NCBI GenBank assembly: GCA_037013495.1
Contig: CM072810.1
Location: 37,539,843 to 37,603,842, forward strand
Reading direction: 5' to 3'
DNA length: 64,000 nt
Source: Hippophae tibetana
Lineage: Eukaryota > Streptophyta > Magnoliopsida > Rosales > Elaeagnaceae
Shown in pieces: positions 11,554 to 24,655 of the stretch. The translations under genes were made by a program, and so were the position numbers. The notes beneath the pieces are model-generated. The model had not been told where the DNA came from, searched no databases, and worked only from the letters and a program-made list of their open reading frames with translations. The first letter of the stretch is position 1, and every line of letters begins with the position of its first letter.

Positions 11554-14508
11554 ATTTACTAAATTTCTTAGAAAGAATAAACCCGTTTTTAGGGATTTAA
11601 AAAAAAAAGGTAATCCGAGATCTAAAATGATTTTTTCAATGAATTTATAGTTGTATTTCTTCCAAGCAACTTCAAACATTTTGCAGACCACTCATATAGG
11701 CATTTGAGCAAAAAACTAAATCTAGGACTATGCAGCTGAACATAAATTTTGAACTCTATATCATGCAAGAGGATGAAACTTTGAACAAATTCTATACAGG
11801 TTTTTCAATCAATTTCAACTACCCGTACAATTTGGATGGACCTATTTGGAAAAAAAACTAGATTGAGAAAATTGTTTTTAGCATACATTATCATTTTTCA
11901 AGAAGAAGATACCTTGCTTAAATCCATATAGAAGGCCTGTGAACTTAATGTTAAATGAATCAGTTGGGAAATTATTCGAACTGCATTATTTGTTGCCAAG
12001 ATGATAGCAATCCACTTTCGTAGACGAAAAGAGCTTGACTTTATAGACATCAAGTATAGTGGTACGAGCGAAACTATTTTGACACAATTGTTAGAAATGA
12101 TGAATCTAATACCAATGAAGAGAAAATATCTATACTTTCCCATATATTTTCTAAATTTCTTAGAAAGAATAAATCCGTTTTTAGGGATTTAAAAAAAAAG
12201 GTAATCCGAGCTCTAAAATGATTTTTTCAATGAATTTATAGTTGTATTTCTTCCAAGCAACTTCAAACATTTTGCAGACCACTCATATAGGCATTTGAGC
12301 AAAAAACTAAATCTAGGACTATGCAGCTGAACATAAATTTTGAACTCTATATCATGCAAGAGGATGAAACTTTGAACAAATTCTATACAGGTTTTTCAAT
12401 CAATTTCAGCTACCCGTACAATTTGGATGGACCTATTTGGAAAAAAAAAGTAGATTGAGAAAATTGTTTTTAGCATACATTATCATTTTCAAGAAAAAGA
12501 TACCTATCTTAAATCCATATAGAAGGCCTGTGAACTTACTGTTAAATGAATCAGTTGGGAAATTATTGGAACTGCATTATTTGTTGCCAAGATGATAGCA
12601 ATCCACTTTTGCGGACGGAAAGAGCTTGACTTTATAGACATCAAGTATAGTGGTACGAGCGAAGCTATTTTGACACAATTGTTAGAAATGATGAATCTAA
12701 TACCAATGAAGAGAAAATATCTATACTTTCCCATATATTTACTAAATTTCTTAGAAAGAATAAACCCGTTTTTAGGGATTTAAAAAAAAAGGTAATCTGA
12801 GCTCTAAAATGATTATTTCAATGAATTTATAGTTGTATTTCTTCCAAGGAACTTCAAACATTTTGCAGACCACTCATATAGGCATTTGAGCAATAAAACT
12901 AAATCTAGAACTATGCAGCTGAACATAAATTTTGAACTCTATATCATGCAAGAGGATGAAACTTTGAACAAATTCTATACAGGTTTTTCAATCAATTTCA
13001 ACTACCCGTACAATTTGGATGGACCTATTTGGAAAAAAAAAGTAGATTGAGAAAATTGTTTTTAGCACACATTATCATTTTCAAGAAAAAGATACCTATC
13101 TTAAATCCATATAGAAGGCCTGTGAACTTACTGTTAAATGAATCAGTTGGGAAATTATTCAAACTGCATTATTTGTTGCCAAGATGATAGCAATCCACTT
13201 TCGTAGACGGAAAGAGCTTGACTTTATAGACATCAAGTATAGTGGTACGAGCGAAGCTATTTTGACACAATTGTTAGAAATGATGAATCTAATACCAATG
13301 AAGAGAAAATATCTATACTTTCCCATATATTTACTAAATTTCTTAGAAAGAATAAACCCGTTTTTAGGGATTTAAAAAAAAGGTAATCCGAGCTCTAAAA
13401 TGATTATTTCAATGAATTTATAGTTGTATTTCTTCCAAGCAACTTCAAACATTTTGCAGACCACTCATATAGGCATTTGAGCAATAAAACTAAATCTAGA
13501 ACTATGCAGCTGAACATAAATTTTGAACTCTATATCATGCAAGAGGATGAAACTTTGAACAAATTCTATACAGGTTTTTCAATCAATTTCAACTACCCGT
13601 ACAATTTGGATGGACCTATTTGGAAAAAAAACTAGATTGAGAAAATTGTTTTTAGCATACATTATCATTTTCAAGAAAAAGATACCTTGCTTAAATCCAT
13701 ATAGAAGGCCTGTGAACTTACTGTTAAATGAATCAGTTGGGAAATTATTCGAACTGAATTATTTGTTGCCAAGATGATAGCAATCCACTTTCGTTGACGA
13801 AAAGAGCTTGACTTTATAGACATCAAGTATAGTGGTACGAGCGAAGCTATTTTGACACAATTGTTAGAAATGATGAATCTAATACCAATGAAGAGAAAAT
13901 ATCTATACTTTCCCATATATTTTTTAAATTTCTTAGAAAGAATAAACCCGTTTTTAGGGATTTAAAAAAAAAGGTAATCCGAGCTCTAAAATGATTTTTT
14001 CAATGAATTTATAGTTGTATTTCTTCCAAGCAACTTCAAACATTTTGCAGACCACTCATATAGGCATTTGAGCAAAAAACTAAATCTAGAACTATGCAGC
14101 TGAACATAAATTTTGAACTCTATATCATGCAAGAGGATGAAACTTTGAACAAATTCTATGCAGGTTTTTCAATCAATTTCAACTACCCGTACAATTTGGA
14201 TGGACCTATTTGGAAAAAAAAGTAGATTGAGAAAATTGTTGTTAGCCTACATTATCATTTTGAAGAAAAATATACCTTGTTTAAATCCGTATAGAAGGCC
14301 TGTGAACTTACTGTTAAATGAATCAGTTGGGAAATTATTCGAACTGCATTATTTGTTGGCAAGATGATAGCAATCCACTTTCGCAGACGAAAAGAGCTTG
14401 AATTTATAGACATCAAGTATAGTGGTACGAGCGAAGCTATTTTGACACAATTGTTAGAAATGATGAATCTAATACCAATGAAGAGAAAATATCTATACTT
14501 TCCCATAT
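11554..14508 (+). repeat. Five-monomer higher-order unit, copy 2 (2,955 bp)
   Basis: Anchors are 12001, 12592, 13184, 13774 and 14364, each about 2,955 bp after its partner in copy 1. By eye I found only one difference in the block (a11334 versus g14289). Homology runs slightly past the unit, to about 14538, before the two right-hand flanks diverge. This is the signature of a recent unequal exchange between sister or homologous arrays, shifted by five monomers. An assembly duplication is the alternative. Confidence 0.93.
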
Positions 14509-17500
14509 ATTTACTAAATTTCTTAGAAAGAATAAACCTGTTTTTAGGGATTTAAAAAAAATGTAATCCGAGCTCCAAAATGATTATTTCAATGAATTTA
14601 TAGTTGTATTTCTTCCAAGCAACTTCAAACATTTTGGAGACCACTCATATAGGCATTTGAGCAAAAAACTAAATCTAGAACTATGCAGCTGAACAGAAAT
14701 TTTGAACTCTATATCATCTAGAGGATGAACCTTTGAACAAATTCAACGCAGGTTTTTCAATCAATTTCAACTACCCGTACAATTTGGATGGACCTATTTG
14801 GAAAAAAAACTAGATTGAGAAAATTGTTGTTAGCCTACATAATCATTTTCAAGAAAAAGATACCTTGCTTAAATCCATATAGAAGGCCTGTGAACTTACT
14901 GTTAAACGAATCAGTTGGAAAATTATTCGAACGGCATCACTTCTTACCAAGTTGATGGCAATCCATTGTCGTGGACGGAAAGAGGTTGACTTTATAGACA
15001 TCAAGTATAGTGGTACGAGCGAAGCTATTTTGACACAATTGTTAGAAATGATGAATCTAATACCAATGAAGAGAAAATAGCTATACTTTCCTATAGATTT
15101 ACTAAATTTCTTAGAAAGAATAAACCCATTTTTAGGGATTTTCAAAAAAGGTAATCCGAGTTCTAAAATAAGTATTTCAATGAATTTATAGTTGTATTTC
15201 TTCCAAGCAACTTCAAACATTTTGGAGACCGCTCATATAGGCATTTGAGGAAAAAAAATAAATCTAGAACTATGCAGCTGAACATAAATTTTGAACTCTA
15301 TATCATGCAAGAGGATGAAACTTTGAACAAATACTATGCAGGTTTTTCAATCAATTTCAACTACCCGTACAATTTGGATGGACCTCTTTGGAAAAAAAAG
15401 TAGATTGAGAAAATTGTTGTTAGTCTACATTATCATTTTCAAGAAAAAGATAGCTTGCTTAAATCCATATAGAAGGCCTGTGAACTTACTGTTAAATGAA
15501 TAAGTTGGGAAATTATTCGAACTGCATTATTTGTTGGCAAGATGATAGCAATCCACTTTCGCGGACGAAAAGAGCTTGAATTTATAGACATCAAGTATAG
15601 TGGTACGAGCGAAGCTATTTTGACACAATTGTTAGAAATGATGAATCTAATACCAATGAAGAGAAAATATCTATACTTTCCCATATATTTACTAAATTTC
15701 TTAGAAAGAATAAACCTGTTTTTAGGGATTTAAAAAAAATGTAATCCGAGCTCCAAAATGATTATTTCAATGAATTTATAGTTGTATTTCTTCCAAGCAA
15801 CTTCAAACATTTTGGAGACCACTCATATAGGCATTTGAGCAAAAAACTAAATCTAGAACTATGCAGCTGAACAGAAATTTTGAACTCTATATCATCAAGA
15901 GGATGAACCTTTGAACAAATTCAACGCAGGTTTTTCAATCAATTTCAACTACCCGTACAATTTGGATGGACCTATTTGAAAAAAAAACTAGATTGAGAAA
16001 ATTGTTGTTAGCCTACATAATCATTTTCAAGAAAAAGATACCTTGCTTAAATCCATATAGAAGGCCTGTGAACTTACTGTTAAATGAATCAGTTGGAAAA
16101 TTATTCGAACGGCATCACTTCTTACCAAGTTGATGGCAATCCATTGTCGTGGACGGAAAGAGGTTGACTTTATAGACATCAAGTATAGTGGTACGAGCGA
16201 AGCTATTTTGACACAATTGTTAGAATTGATGAATCTAATACCAATGAAGAGAAAATATCTATACTTTCCCATAGATTTACTAAATTTCTTAGAAAGAATA
16301 AACCCGTTTTTAGGGATTTAAAAAAAAAGGTAATCCGAGCTCTAAAATGATTATTTCAATGAATTTATAGTTGTATTTCTTCCAAGCAACTTCAAACATT
16401 TTGGAGACCACTCATATAGGAATTTGAGCAAAAAACTAAATCTAGAACTATGCAACTGAACAGAAATTTTGAACTCTATATCATGCAAGAGGATGAACCT
16501 TTGAACAATATCAACGCAAGTTTTTCAATCAATTTCAACTACCCGTACAATTTGGATGGACTTATTTGGAAAAAAAAGTAGATTGAGAAAATTGTTGTTA
16601 GCCTACATTATCATTTTGAAGAAAAATATACCTTGCTTAAATCCGTATAGAAGGCCTGTGAACTTACTGTTAAATGAATCAGTTGGGAAATTATTCGAAC
16701 TGCATTATTTGTTGCCAAGATGATAGAAATCCACTTTCGTGGACGGAAAGAGCTAGACTTTATACACATCAAGTATAGTGGTACGAGCGAAACTATTTTG
16801 ACACAATTGTTAGATATGATGAATCTAATACCAATGAAGAGAAAATATCTATACTTTCCCATATATTTACTAAATTTCTTAGAAAGAATAAACCCGTTTT
16901 TAGGGATTTAAAAAAAATGTAATCCGAGCTCTAAAATGATTATTTCAATGAATTTATATTTGTATTTCTTCCAAGCAACTTCAAACATTTTGGAGACCGC
17001 TCATATAGGCATTTGAGGAAAAAAAATAAATCTAGAACTATGCAGCTGAACATAAATTTTGAACTCTATATCATGGAAGAGGATGAAACTTTGAACAAAT
17101 ACTATGCAGGTTTTTCAATCAATTTCAACTACCCGTACAATTTGGATGGACCTCTTTGAAAAAAAAAGTAGATTGAGAAAATTGTTGTTAGTCTACATTA
17201 TCATTTTCAAGAAAAAGATAGCTTGCTTAAATCCATATAGAAGGCCTGTGAACTTACTGTTAAATGAATTAGTTGGGAAATTATTCGAACTGCATTATTT
17301 GTTGCCAAGATGATAGCAATCCACTTTCGCGGACGAAAAGAGCTTGAATTTATAGACATCAAGTATAGTGGTACGAGCGAAGCTATTTTGACACAATTGT
17401 TAGAAATGATGAATCTAATACCAATGAAGAGAAAATATCTATACTTTCCCATATATTTACTAAATTTCTTAGAAAGAATAAACCTGTTTTTAGGGATTTA

Positions 17501-19116
17501 AAAAAAATGTAATCCGAGCTCCAAAATGATTATTTCAATGAATTTATAGTTGTATTTCTTCCAAGCAACTTCAAACATTTTGGAGACCACTCATATAGGC
17601 ATTTGAGCAAAAAACTAAATCTAGAACTATGCAGCTGAACAGAAATTTTGAACTCTATATCATCAAGAGGATGAACCTTTGAACAAATTCAACGCAGGTT
17701 TTTCAATCAATTTCAACTACCCGTACAATTTGGATGGACCTATTTGAAAAAAAAACTAGATTGAGAAAATTGTTGTTAGCCTACATAATCATTTTCAAGA
17801 AAAAGATACCTTGCTTAAATCCATATAGAAGGCCTGTGAACTTACTGTTAAACGAATCAGTTGGAAAATTATTCGAACGGCATCACTTCTTACCAAGTTG
17901 ATGGCAATCCATTGTCGTGGACGGAAAGAGGTTGACTTTATAGACATCAAGTATAGTGGTACGAGCGAAGCTATTTTGACACAATTGTTAGAAATGATGA
18001 ATCTAATACCAATGAAGAGAAAATAGCTATACTTTCCTATAGATTTACTAAATTTCTTAGAAAGAATAAACCCATTTTTAGGGATTTTCAAAAAAGGTAA
18101 TCCGAGTTCTAAAATAAGTATTTCAATGAATTTATAGTTGTATTTCTTCCAAGCAACTTCAAACATTTTGGAGACCGCTCATATAGGCATTTGAGGAAAA
18201 AAAATAAATCTAGAACTATGCAGCTGAACATAAATTTTGAACTCTATATCATGCAAGAGGATGAAACTTTGAACAAATACTATGCAGGTTTTTCAATCAA
18301 TTTCAACTACCCGTACAATTTGGATGGACCTCTTTGGAAAAAAAAGTAGATTGATAAAATTGTTGTTAGTCTACATTATCATTTTCAAGAAAAAGATAGC
18401 TTGCTTAAATCCATATAGAAGGCCTGTGAACTTACTGTTAAATGAATTAGTTGGGAAATTATTCGAACTGCATTATTTGTTGCCAAGATGATAGCAATCC
18501 ACTTTCGCGGACGAAAAGAGCTTGAATTTATAGACATCAAGTATAGTGGTACGAGCGAAGCTATTTTGACACAATTGTTAGAAATGATGAATCTAATACC
18601 AATGAAGAGAAAATATCTACACTTTCCCATATATTTACTAAATTTCTTAGAAAGAATAAACCTGTTTTTAGGGATTTAAAAAAAATGTAATCCGAGCTCT
18701 AAAATGATTATTTCAATGAATTTATATTTGTATTTCTTCCAAGCAACTTCAAACATTTTGGAGACCGCTCATATAGGCATTTGAGGAAAAAAAATAAATC
18801 TAGAACTATGCAGCTGAACATAAATTTTGAACTCTATATCATGGAAGAGGATGAAACTTTGAACAAATACTATGCAGGTTTTTCAATCAATTTCAACTAC
18901 CCGTACAATTTGGATGGACCTCTTTGAAAAAAAAAGTAGATTGAGAAAATTGTTGTTAGTCTACATTATCATTTTCAAGAAAAAGATAGCTTGCTTAAAT
19001 CCATATAGAAGGCCTGTGAACTTACTGTTAAATGAATTAGTTGGGAAATTATTCGAACTGCATTATTTGTTGCCAAGATGATAGCAATCCACTTTCGCGG
19101 ACGAAAAGAGCTTGAA
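14509..19116 (+). repeat. Mixed G/H/E-type monomers with overlapping duplications
   Basis: Anchors are 14952, 15542, 16130, 16720, 17310, 17898, 18488 and 19078. G-type copies have 'cgcggacgaaaagagcttgaat' and 'aacctgtttttag'. H-type copies have 'catcacttcttaccaag' and 'ccgagttct'. E-type copies have 'agctagactttatacac'. The run at 14.5-15.7 kb resembles that at 17.4-18.7 kb (shift 2,946 bp, five monomers). The run at 16,897-18,491 repeats at 18,665. The two duplications overlap, so this region has been rearranged more than once. Confidence 0.85.
16897..18491 (+). repeat. Three-monomer duplication, copy 1 (shift 1,768 bp)
   Basis: The block matches 18,665-20,259 nearly base for base. Shared private features, in order, are 'tttatatttgta', 'gaccgctcat', 'atggaagagg', 'aaatactatgc', 'cctctttgaaaaa', then a G-type and an H-type monomer. 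I saw two differences near the right end ('gattgataaaa' against 'gattgagaaaa'; 'atatagaagg' against 'atataaaagg'). The left limit is the aaacccg/aaacctg difference; the right limit is the landmark site. Confidence 0.9.
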
Positions 19117-20259
19117 TTTATAGACATCAAGTATAGTGGTACGAGCGAAGCTATTTTGACACAATTGTTAGAAATGATGAATCTAATACCAATGAAGAGA
19201 AAATATCTATACTTTCCCATATATTTACTAAATTTCTTAGAAAGAATAAACCTGTTTTTAGGGATTTAAAAAAAATGTAATCCGAGCTCCAAAATGATTA
19301 TTTCAATGAATTTATAGTTGTATTTCTTCCAAGCAACTTCAAACATTTTGGAGACCACTCATATAGGCATTTGAGCAAAAAACTAAATCTAGAACTATGC
19401 AGCTGAACAGAAATTTTGAACTCTATATCATCAAGAGGATGAACCTTTGAACAAATTCAACGCAGGTTTTTCAATCAATTTCAACTACCCGTACAATTTG
19501 GATGGACCTATTTGAAAAAAAAACTAGATTGAGAAAATTGTTGTTAGCCTACATAATCATTTTCAAGAAAAAGATACCTTGCTTAAATCCATATAGAAGG
19601 CCTGTGAACTTACTGTTAAACGAATCAGTTGGAAAATTATTCGAACGGCATCACTTCTTACCAAGTTGATGGCAATCCATTGTCGTGGACGGAAAGAGGT
19701 TGACTTTATAGACATCAAGTATAGTGGTACGAGCGAAGCTATTTTGACACAATTGTTAGAAATGATGAATCTAATACCAATGAAGAGAAAATAGCTATAC
19801 TTTCCTATAGATTTACTAAATTTCTTAGAAAGAATAAACCCATTTTTAGGGATTTTCAAAAAAGGTAATCCGAGTTCTAAAATAAGTATTTCAATGAATT
19901 TATAGTTGTATTTCTTCCAAGCAACTTCAAACATTTTGGAGACCGCTCATATAGGCATTTGAGGAAAAAAAATAAATCTAGAACTATGCAGCTGAACATA
20001 AATTTTGAACTCTATATCATGCAAGAGGATGAAACTTTGAACAAATACTATGCAGGTTTTTCAATCAATTTCAACTACCCGTACAATTTGGATGGACCTC
20101 TTTGGAAAAAAAAGTAGATTGAGAAAATTGTTGTTAGTCTACATTATCATTTTCAAGAAAAAGATAGCTTGCTTAAATCCATATAAAAGGCCTGTGAACT
20201 TACTGTTAAATGAATTAGTTGGGAAATTATTCGAACTGCATTATTTGTTGCCAAGATGA
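18665..20259 (+). repeat. Three-monomer duplication, copy 2 (shift 1,768 bp)
   Basis: Partner of 16,897-18,491. After the landmark at 20256 the two sequences part: copy 1 continues as a G-type monomer (cgcggacgaaaag) and copy 2 as a 'gattgcaatcc' monomer. The right part of this copy lies inside the 7,665-bp higher-order block, so the three-monomer event and the larger event overlap. Confidence 0.88.
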
Positions 20260-23200
20260 TTGCAATCCACTTTCGTGGACGGAAAGAGCTTGACTTTATA
20301 GACATCAAGTATAGTGGTACGAGCGAAGCTATTTTTACACAATAGTTAGAAATGATGTATCTAATACCAATGAAGAGAATATATCTATACTTTCCCATAG
20401 ATTTACTAAATTTCTTAGAAAGAATAAACCCGTTTTTAGGGATTTAAAAAAAAAGGTAATCCGAGCTCTAAAATGATTATTTCAATGAATTTATAGTTGT
20501 ATTTCTTCCAAGCAACTTCAAACATTTTGGAGACCACTCATATAGGAATTTGAGCAAAAAACTAAATCTAGAACTATGCAACTGAACAGAAATTTTGAAC
20601 TCTATATCATGCAAGAGGATGAACCTTTGAACAATATCAACGCAAGTTTTTCAATCAATTTCAACTACCCGTACAATTTGGATGGACTTATTTGGAAAAA
20701 AAAGTAGATTGAGAAAATTGTTGTTAGCCTACATTATCATTTTGAAGAAAAATATACCTTGCTTAAATCCGTATAGAAGGCCTGTGAACTTACTGTTAAA
20801 TGAATCAGTTGGGAAATTATTCGAACTGCATTATTTGTTGCCAAGATGATAGAAATCCACTTTCGTGGACGGAAAGAGCTAGACTTTATACACATCAAGT
20901 ATAGTGGTACGAGCGAAACTATTTTGACACAATTGTTAGATATGATGAATCTAATACCAATGAAGAGAAAATATCTATACTTTTCCATATATTTACTAAA
21001 TTTCTTAGAAAGAATAAACCCGTTTTTAGGGATTTAAAAAAAATGTAATCCGAGCTCTAAAATGATTATTTCAATGAATTTATATTTGTATTTCTTCCAA
21101 GCAACTTCAAACATTTTGGAGACCGCTCATATAGGCATTTGAGGAAAAAAAATAAATCTAGAACTATGCAGCTGAACATAAATTTTGAACTCTATATCAT
21201 GGAAGAGGATGAAACTTTGAACAAATACTATGCAGGTTTTTCAATCAATTTCAACTACCCGTACAATTTGGATGGACCTCTTTGAAAAAAAAAGTAGATT
21301 GAGAAAATTGTTGTTAGTCTACATTATCATTTTCAAGAAAAAGATAGCTTGCTTAAATCCATATAGAAGGCCTGTGAACTTACTGTTAAATGAATTAGTT
21401 GGGAAATTATTCGAACTGCATTATTTGTTGCCAAGATGATAGCAATCCACTTTCGTGGACGGAAAGAGCTTGACTTTATAGACATCAAGTATAGTGGTAC
21501 GAGCGAAGCTATTTTGACACAATTGTTAGAAATGATGAATCTAATACCAATGAAGATAAAATATCTATACTTTCCCATATATTTAATAAATTTCTTAGAA
21601 AGAATAAACCCGTTTTTAGGGATTTAAAAAAAAAGGTAATCCAAGCTCTAAAATGATTATTTCAATGAATTTATAGTTGTAGTTCTTCCAAGCACCTTCA
21701 AACATTTTGCAGACCACTCATATAGGCATTTGAGCAATAAAACTAAATCTAGAACTATGCAGCTGAACATAAATTGTGAACTTTATATCATGCAAGAGGA
21801 TGAAACTTTGAACAAATTCTATGCATGTTTTTCAATCAATTTCAACTACCCGTACAATTTGGATGGACCTATTTGGAGAAAAAAGTAGATTGAGGAAATT
21901 GTTGTTAGCCTACATTATCATTTTGAAGAAAAATATACCTTGTTTAAATCCGTATAGAAGGCCTGTGAACTTACTGTTAAATGAATCAGTTGGGAAATTA
22001 TTCGAACTGCATTATTTGTTGGCAAGATGATAGCAATCCACTTTCGCGGACGAAAAGAGCTTGAATTTATAGACATCAAGTATAGAGGTACGAGCGAAGC
22101 TATTTTGACACAATTGTTAGAAATGATGAATCTAATACCAATGAAGAGAAAATATCTATACTTTCCCATATATTTACTAAATTTCTTAGAAAGAATAAAC
22201 CCGTTTTTAGGGATTTAAAAAAAATGTAATCCGAGCTCCAAAATGATTATTTCAATGAATTTATAGTTGTATTTCTTCCAAGCAACTTCAAACATTTTGG
22301 AGACCACTCATATAGGCATTTGCGCAAAAAACTAAATCTAGAACTATGCAGCTGAACAGAAATTTTGAACTCTATATCATCAAGAGGATGAACCTTTGAA
22401 CAAATTCAACGCAGGTTTTTCAATCAATTTCAACTACCCGTACAATTTGGATGGACCTATTTGGAAAAAAAACTAGATTGAGAAAATTGTTGTTAGCCTA
22501 CATAATCATTTTCAAGAAAAAGATACCTTGCTTAAATCCATATAGAAGGCCTGTGAACTTACTGTTAAACGAATCAGTTGGAAAATTATTCGAACGGCAT
22601 CACTTCTTACCAAGTTTATGGCAATCCATTGTCGTGGACGGAAAGAGCTTGACTTTATAGACATCAAGTATAGTGGTACGAGCGAAGCTCTTTTGACACA
22701 ATTGTTAGAAATGATGAATCTAATACCAATGAAGATAAAATAGCTATACTTTCCTATAGATTTACTAAATTTCTTAGAAAGAATAAACCCATTTTTAGGG
22801 ATTTTCAAAAAAGGTAATCCGAGTTCTAAAATAAGTATTTCAATGAATTTATAGTTGTATTTCTTCCAAGCAACTTCAAACATTTTGGAGACCGCTCATA
22901 TAGGCATTTGAGGAAAAAAAATAAATCTAGAACTATGCAGCTGAACATAAATTTTGAACTCTATATCATGCAAGAGGATGAAACTTTGAACAAATACTAT
23001 GCAGGTTTTTCAATCAATTTCAACTACCCGTACAATTTGGATGGACCTCTTTGGAAAAAAAAGTAGATTGAGAAAATTGTTGTTAGTCTACATTATCATT
23101 TTCAAGAAAAAGATAGCTTGCTTAAATCCATATAGAAGGCCTGTGAACTTACTGTTAAATGAATTAGTTGGGAAATTATTCGAACTGCATTATTTGTTGC

Positions 23201-24655
23201 CAAGATGATTACAATCCACTTTCGTGGACGGAAAGAGCTTGACTTTATAGACATCAAGTATAGTGGTACGAGCGAAGCTATTTTTACACAATAGTTAGAA
23301 ATGATGTATCTAATACCAATGAAGAGAAAATATCTATACTTTCCCATAGATTTACTAAATTTCTTACAAAGAATAAACCCGTTTTTAGGGATTTAAAAAA
23401 AAGGTAATCCGAGCTCTAAAATGATTATTTCAATGAATTTATAGTTGTATTTCTTCCAAGCAACTTCAAACATTTTGCAGACCACTCATATAGGCATTTG
23501 AGCAATAAAACTAAATCTAGAACTATGCAGCTGAACATAAATTTTGAACTCTATATCATGCAAGAGGATGAAACTTTGAACAAATTCTATACAGGTTTTT
23601 CAATCAATTTCAACTACCCGTACAATTTGGATGGACCTATTTGAAAAAAAAAGTAGATTGAGAAAATTGTTGTTAGCCTACATTATCATTTTGAAGAAAA
23701 ATATACCTTGCTTAAATCCGTATAGAAGGCTTGTGAACTTACTGTTAAATGAATCAGTTGGGAAATTATTCGAACTGCATTATTTGTTGCCAAGATGATA
23801 GAAATCCACTTTCGTGGACGAAAAGAGCTAGACTTTATAGACATCAAGTATAGTGGTACGAGCGAAACTATTTTGACACAATTGTTAGATATGATGAATC
23901 TAATAGCAATGAAGAGAAAATATCTATACTTTCCCATATATTTACTAAATTACTTAGAAAGAATAAACCCGTTTTTAGGGATTTAAAAAAAATGTAATCT
24001 GGGCTCTAAAATGATTATTTCAATGAATTTATAGTTGTATTTCTTCCAAGCAACTTCAAACATTTTGGAGACCACTCATATAGGCATTTGAGCAAAAAAC
24101 TAAATCTAGAACTATGCAGCTGAACAGAAATTTTGAACTCTATATCATGCAAGAGGATGAACCTTTGAACAAATTCAACGCAGGTTTTTGAATCAATTTC
24201 ACCTACCTGTACAATTTGGATGGACCTATTTGGAAAAAAAAGTAGATTGAGAAAATTGTTGTTAGTCTACATTATCATTTTCAAGAAAAAGATAGCTTGC
24301 TTAAATCCATATAGAAGGCCTGTCAACTTACTGTTAAATGAATTAGTTGGGAAATTATTCGAACTGCATTATTTGTTGCCAAGATGATAGAAATCCACTT
24401 TCGCAGACGGAAAGAGCTTGACTTTATTGACATCAAGTATAGTGGTCTTAGTGAAGCTATTTTGGTCACAATTGTGAGAAATGATGAATCTAATACCAAT
24501 GAAGAGAAAATATCTATACTTTCCCATAGATTTACTAAATTTCTTAGAAAGAATAAACCCGTTTTTAGGGATTTAAAAAAAATGTAATCCGAGCTCTAAA
24601 ATGATTATTTCAATGAATTTATAGTTGTATTTCTTCCAAGCAACTTCAAACATTT
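19117..24655 (+). repeat. Large higher-order block, copy 1 (period 7,665 bp)
   Basis: Anchors are 19666, 20256, 20846, 21436, 22027, 22615, 23205, 23795 and 24384. Every one has a partner exactly 7,665 bp to the right. The order of types (H, gattgcaatcc, E, 'agataaaatatc', 'atagaggtacg', H-like, gattacaatcc, E-like, 'ggtcttagtg') is the same in both copies. Rare variants are shared, for example 'gtgaacttta', 'ctatgcatgttt', 'ccaagcacc' and 'gtttttgaatcaatttcacc'. The copies differ in patches, most clearly at 22.4-22.8 kb and 23.6-24.0 kb. Confidence 0.92.
24384..24587 (+). repeat. 591-bp variant monomer with 'ggtcttagtg' signature (copy 1)
   Basis: This monomer differs from the general type by 'cgcagacgg', 'tttattgacatc', 'ggtcttagtgaag', 'ttttggtcac' and 'attgtgagaaatg', and its unit is 591 bp long. 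It shares these with the monomers at 32049 and 32640 only. A 67-codon open frame runs from 24384 to 24587 in it. I do not call this a gene: it exists only in three copies of a non-coding repeat, and nothing suggests expression. The cluster of shared changes marks a distinct, possibly older, subfamily. Confidence 0.75.
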
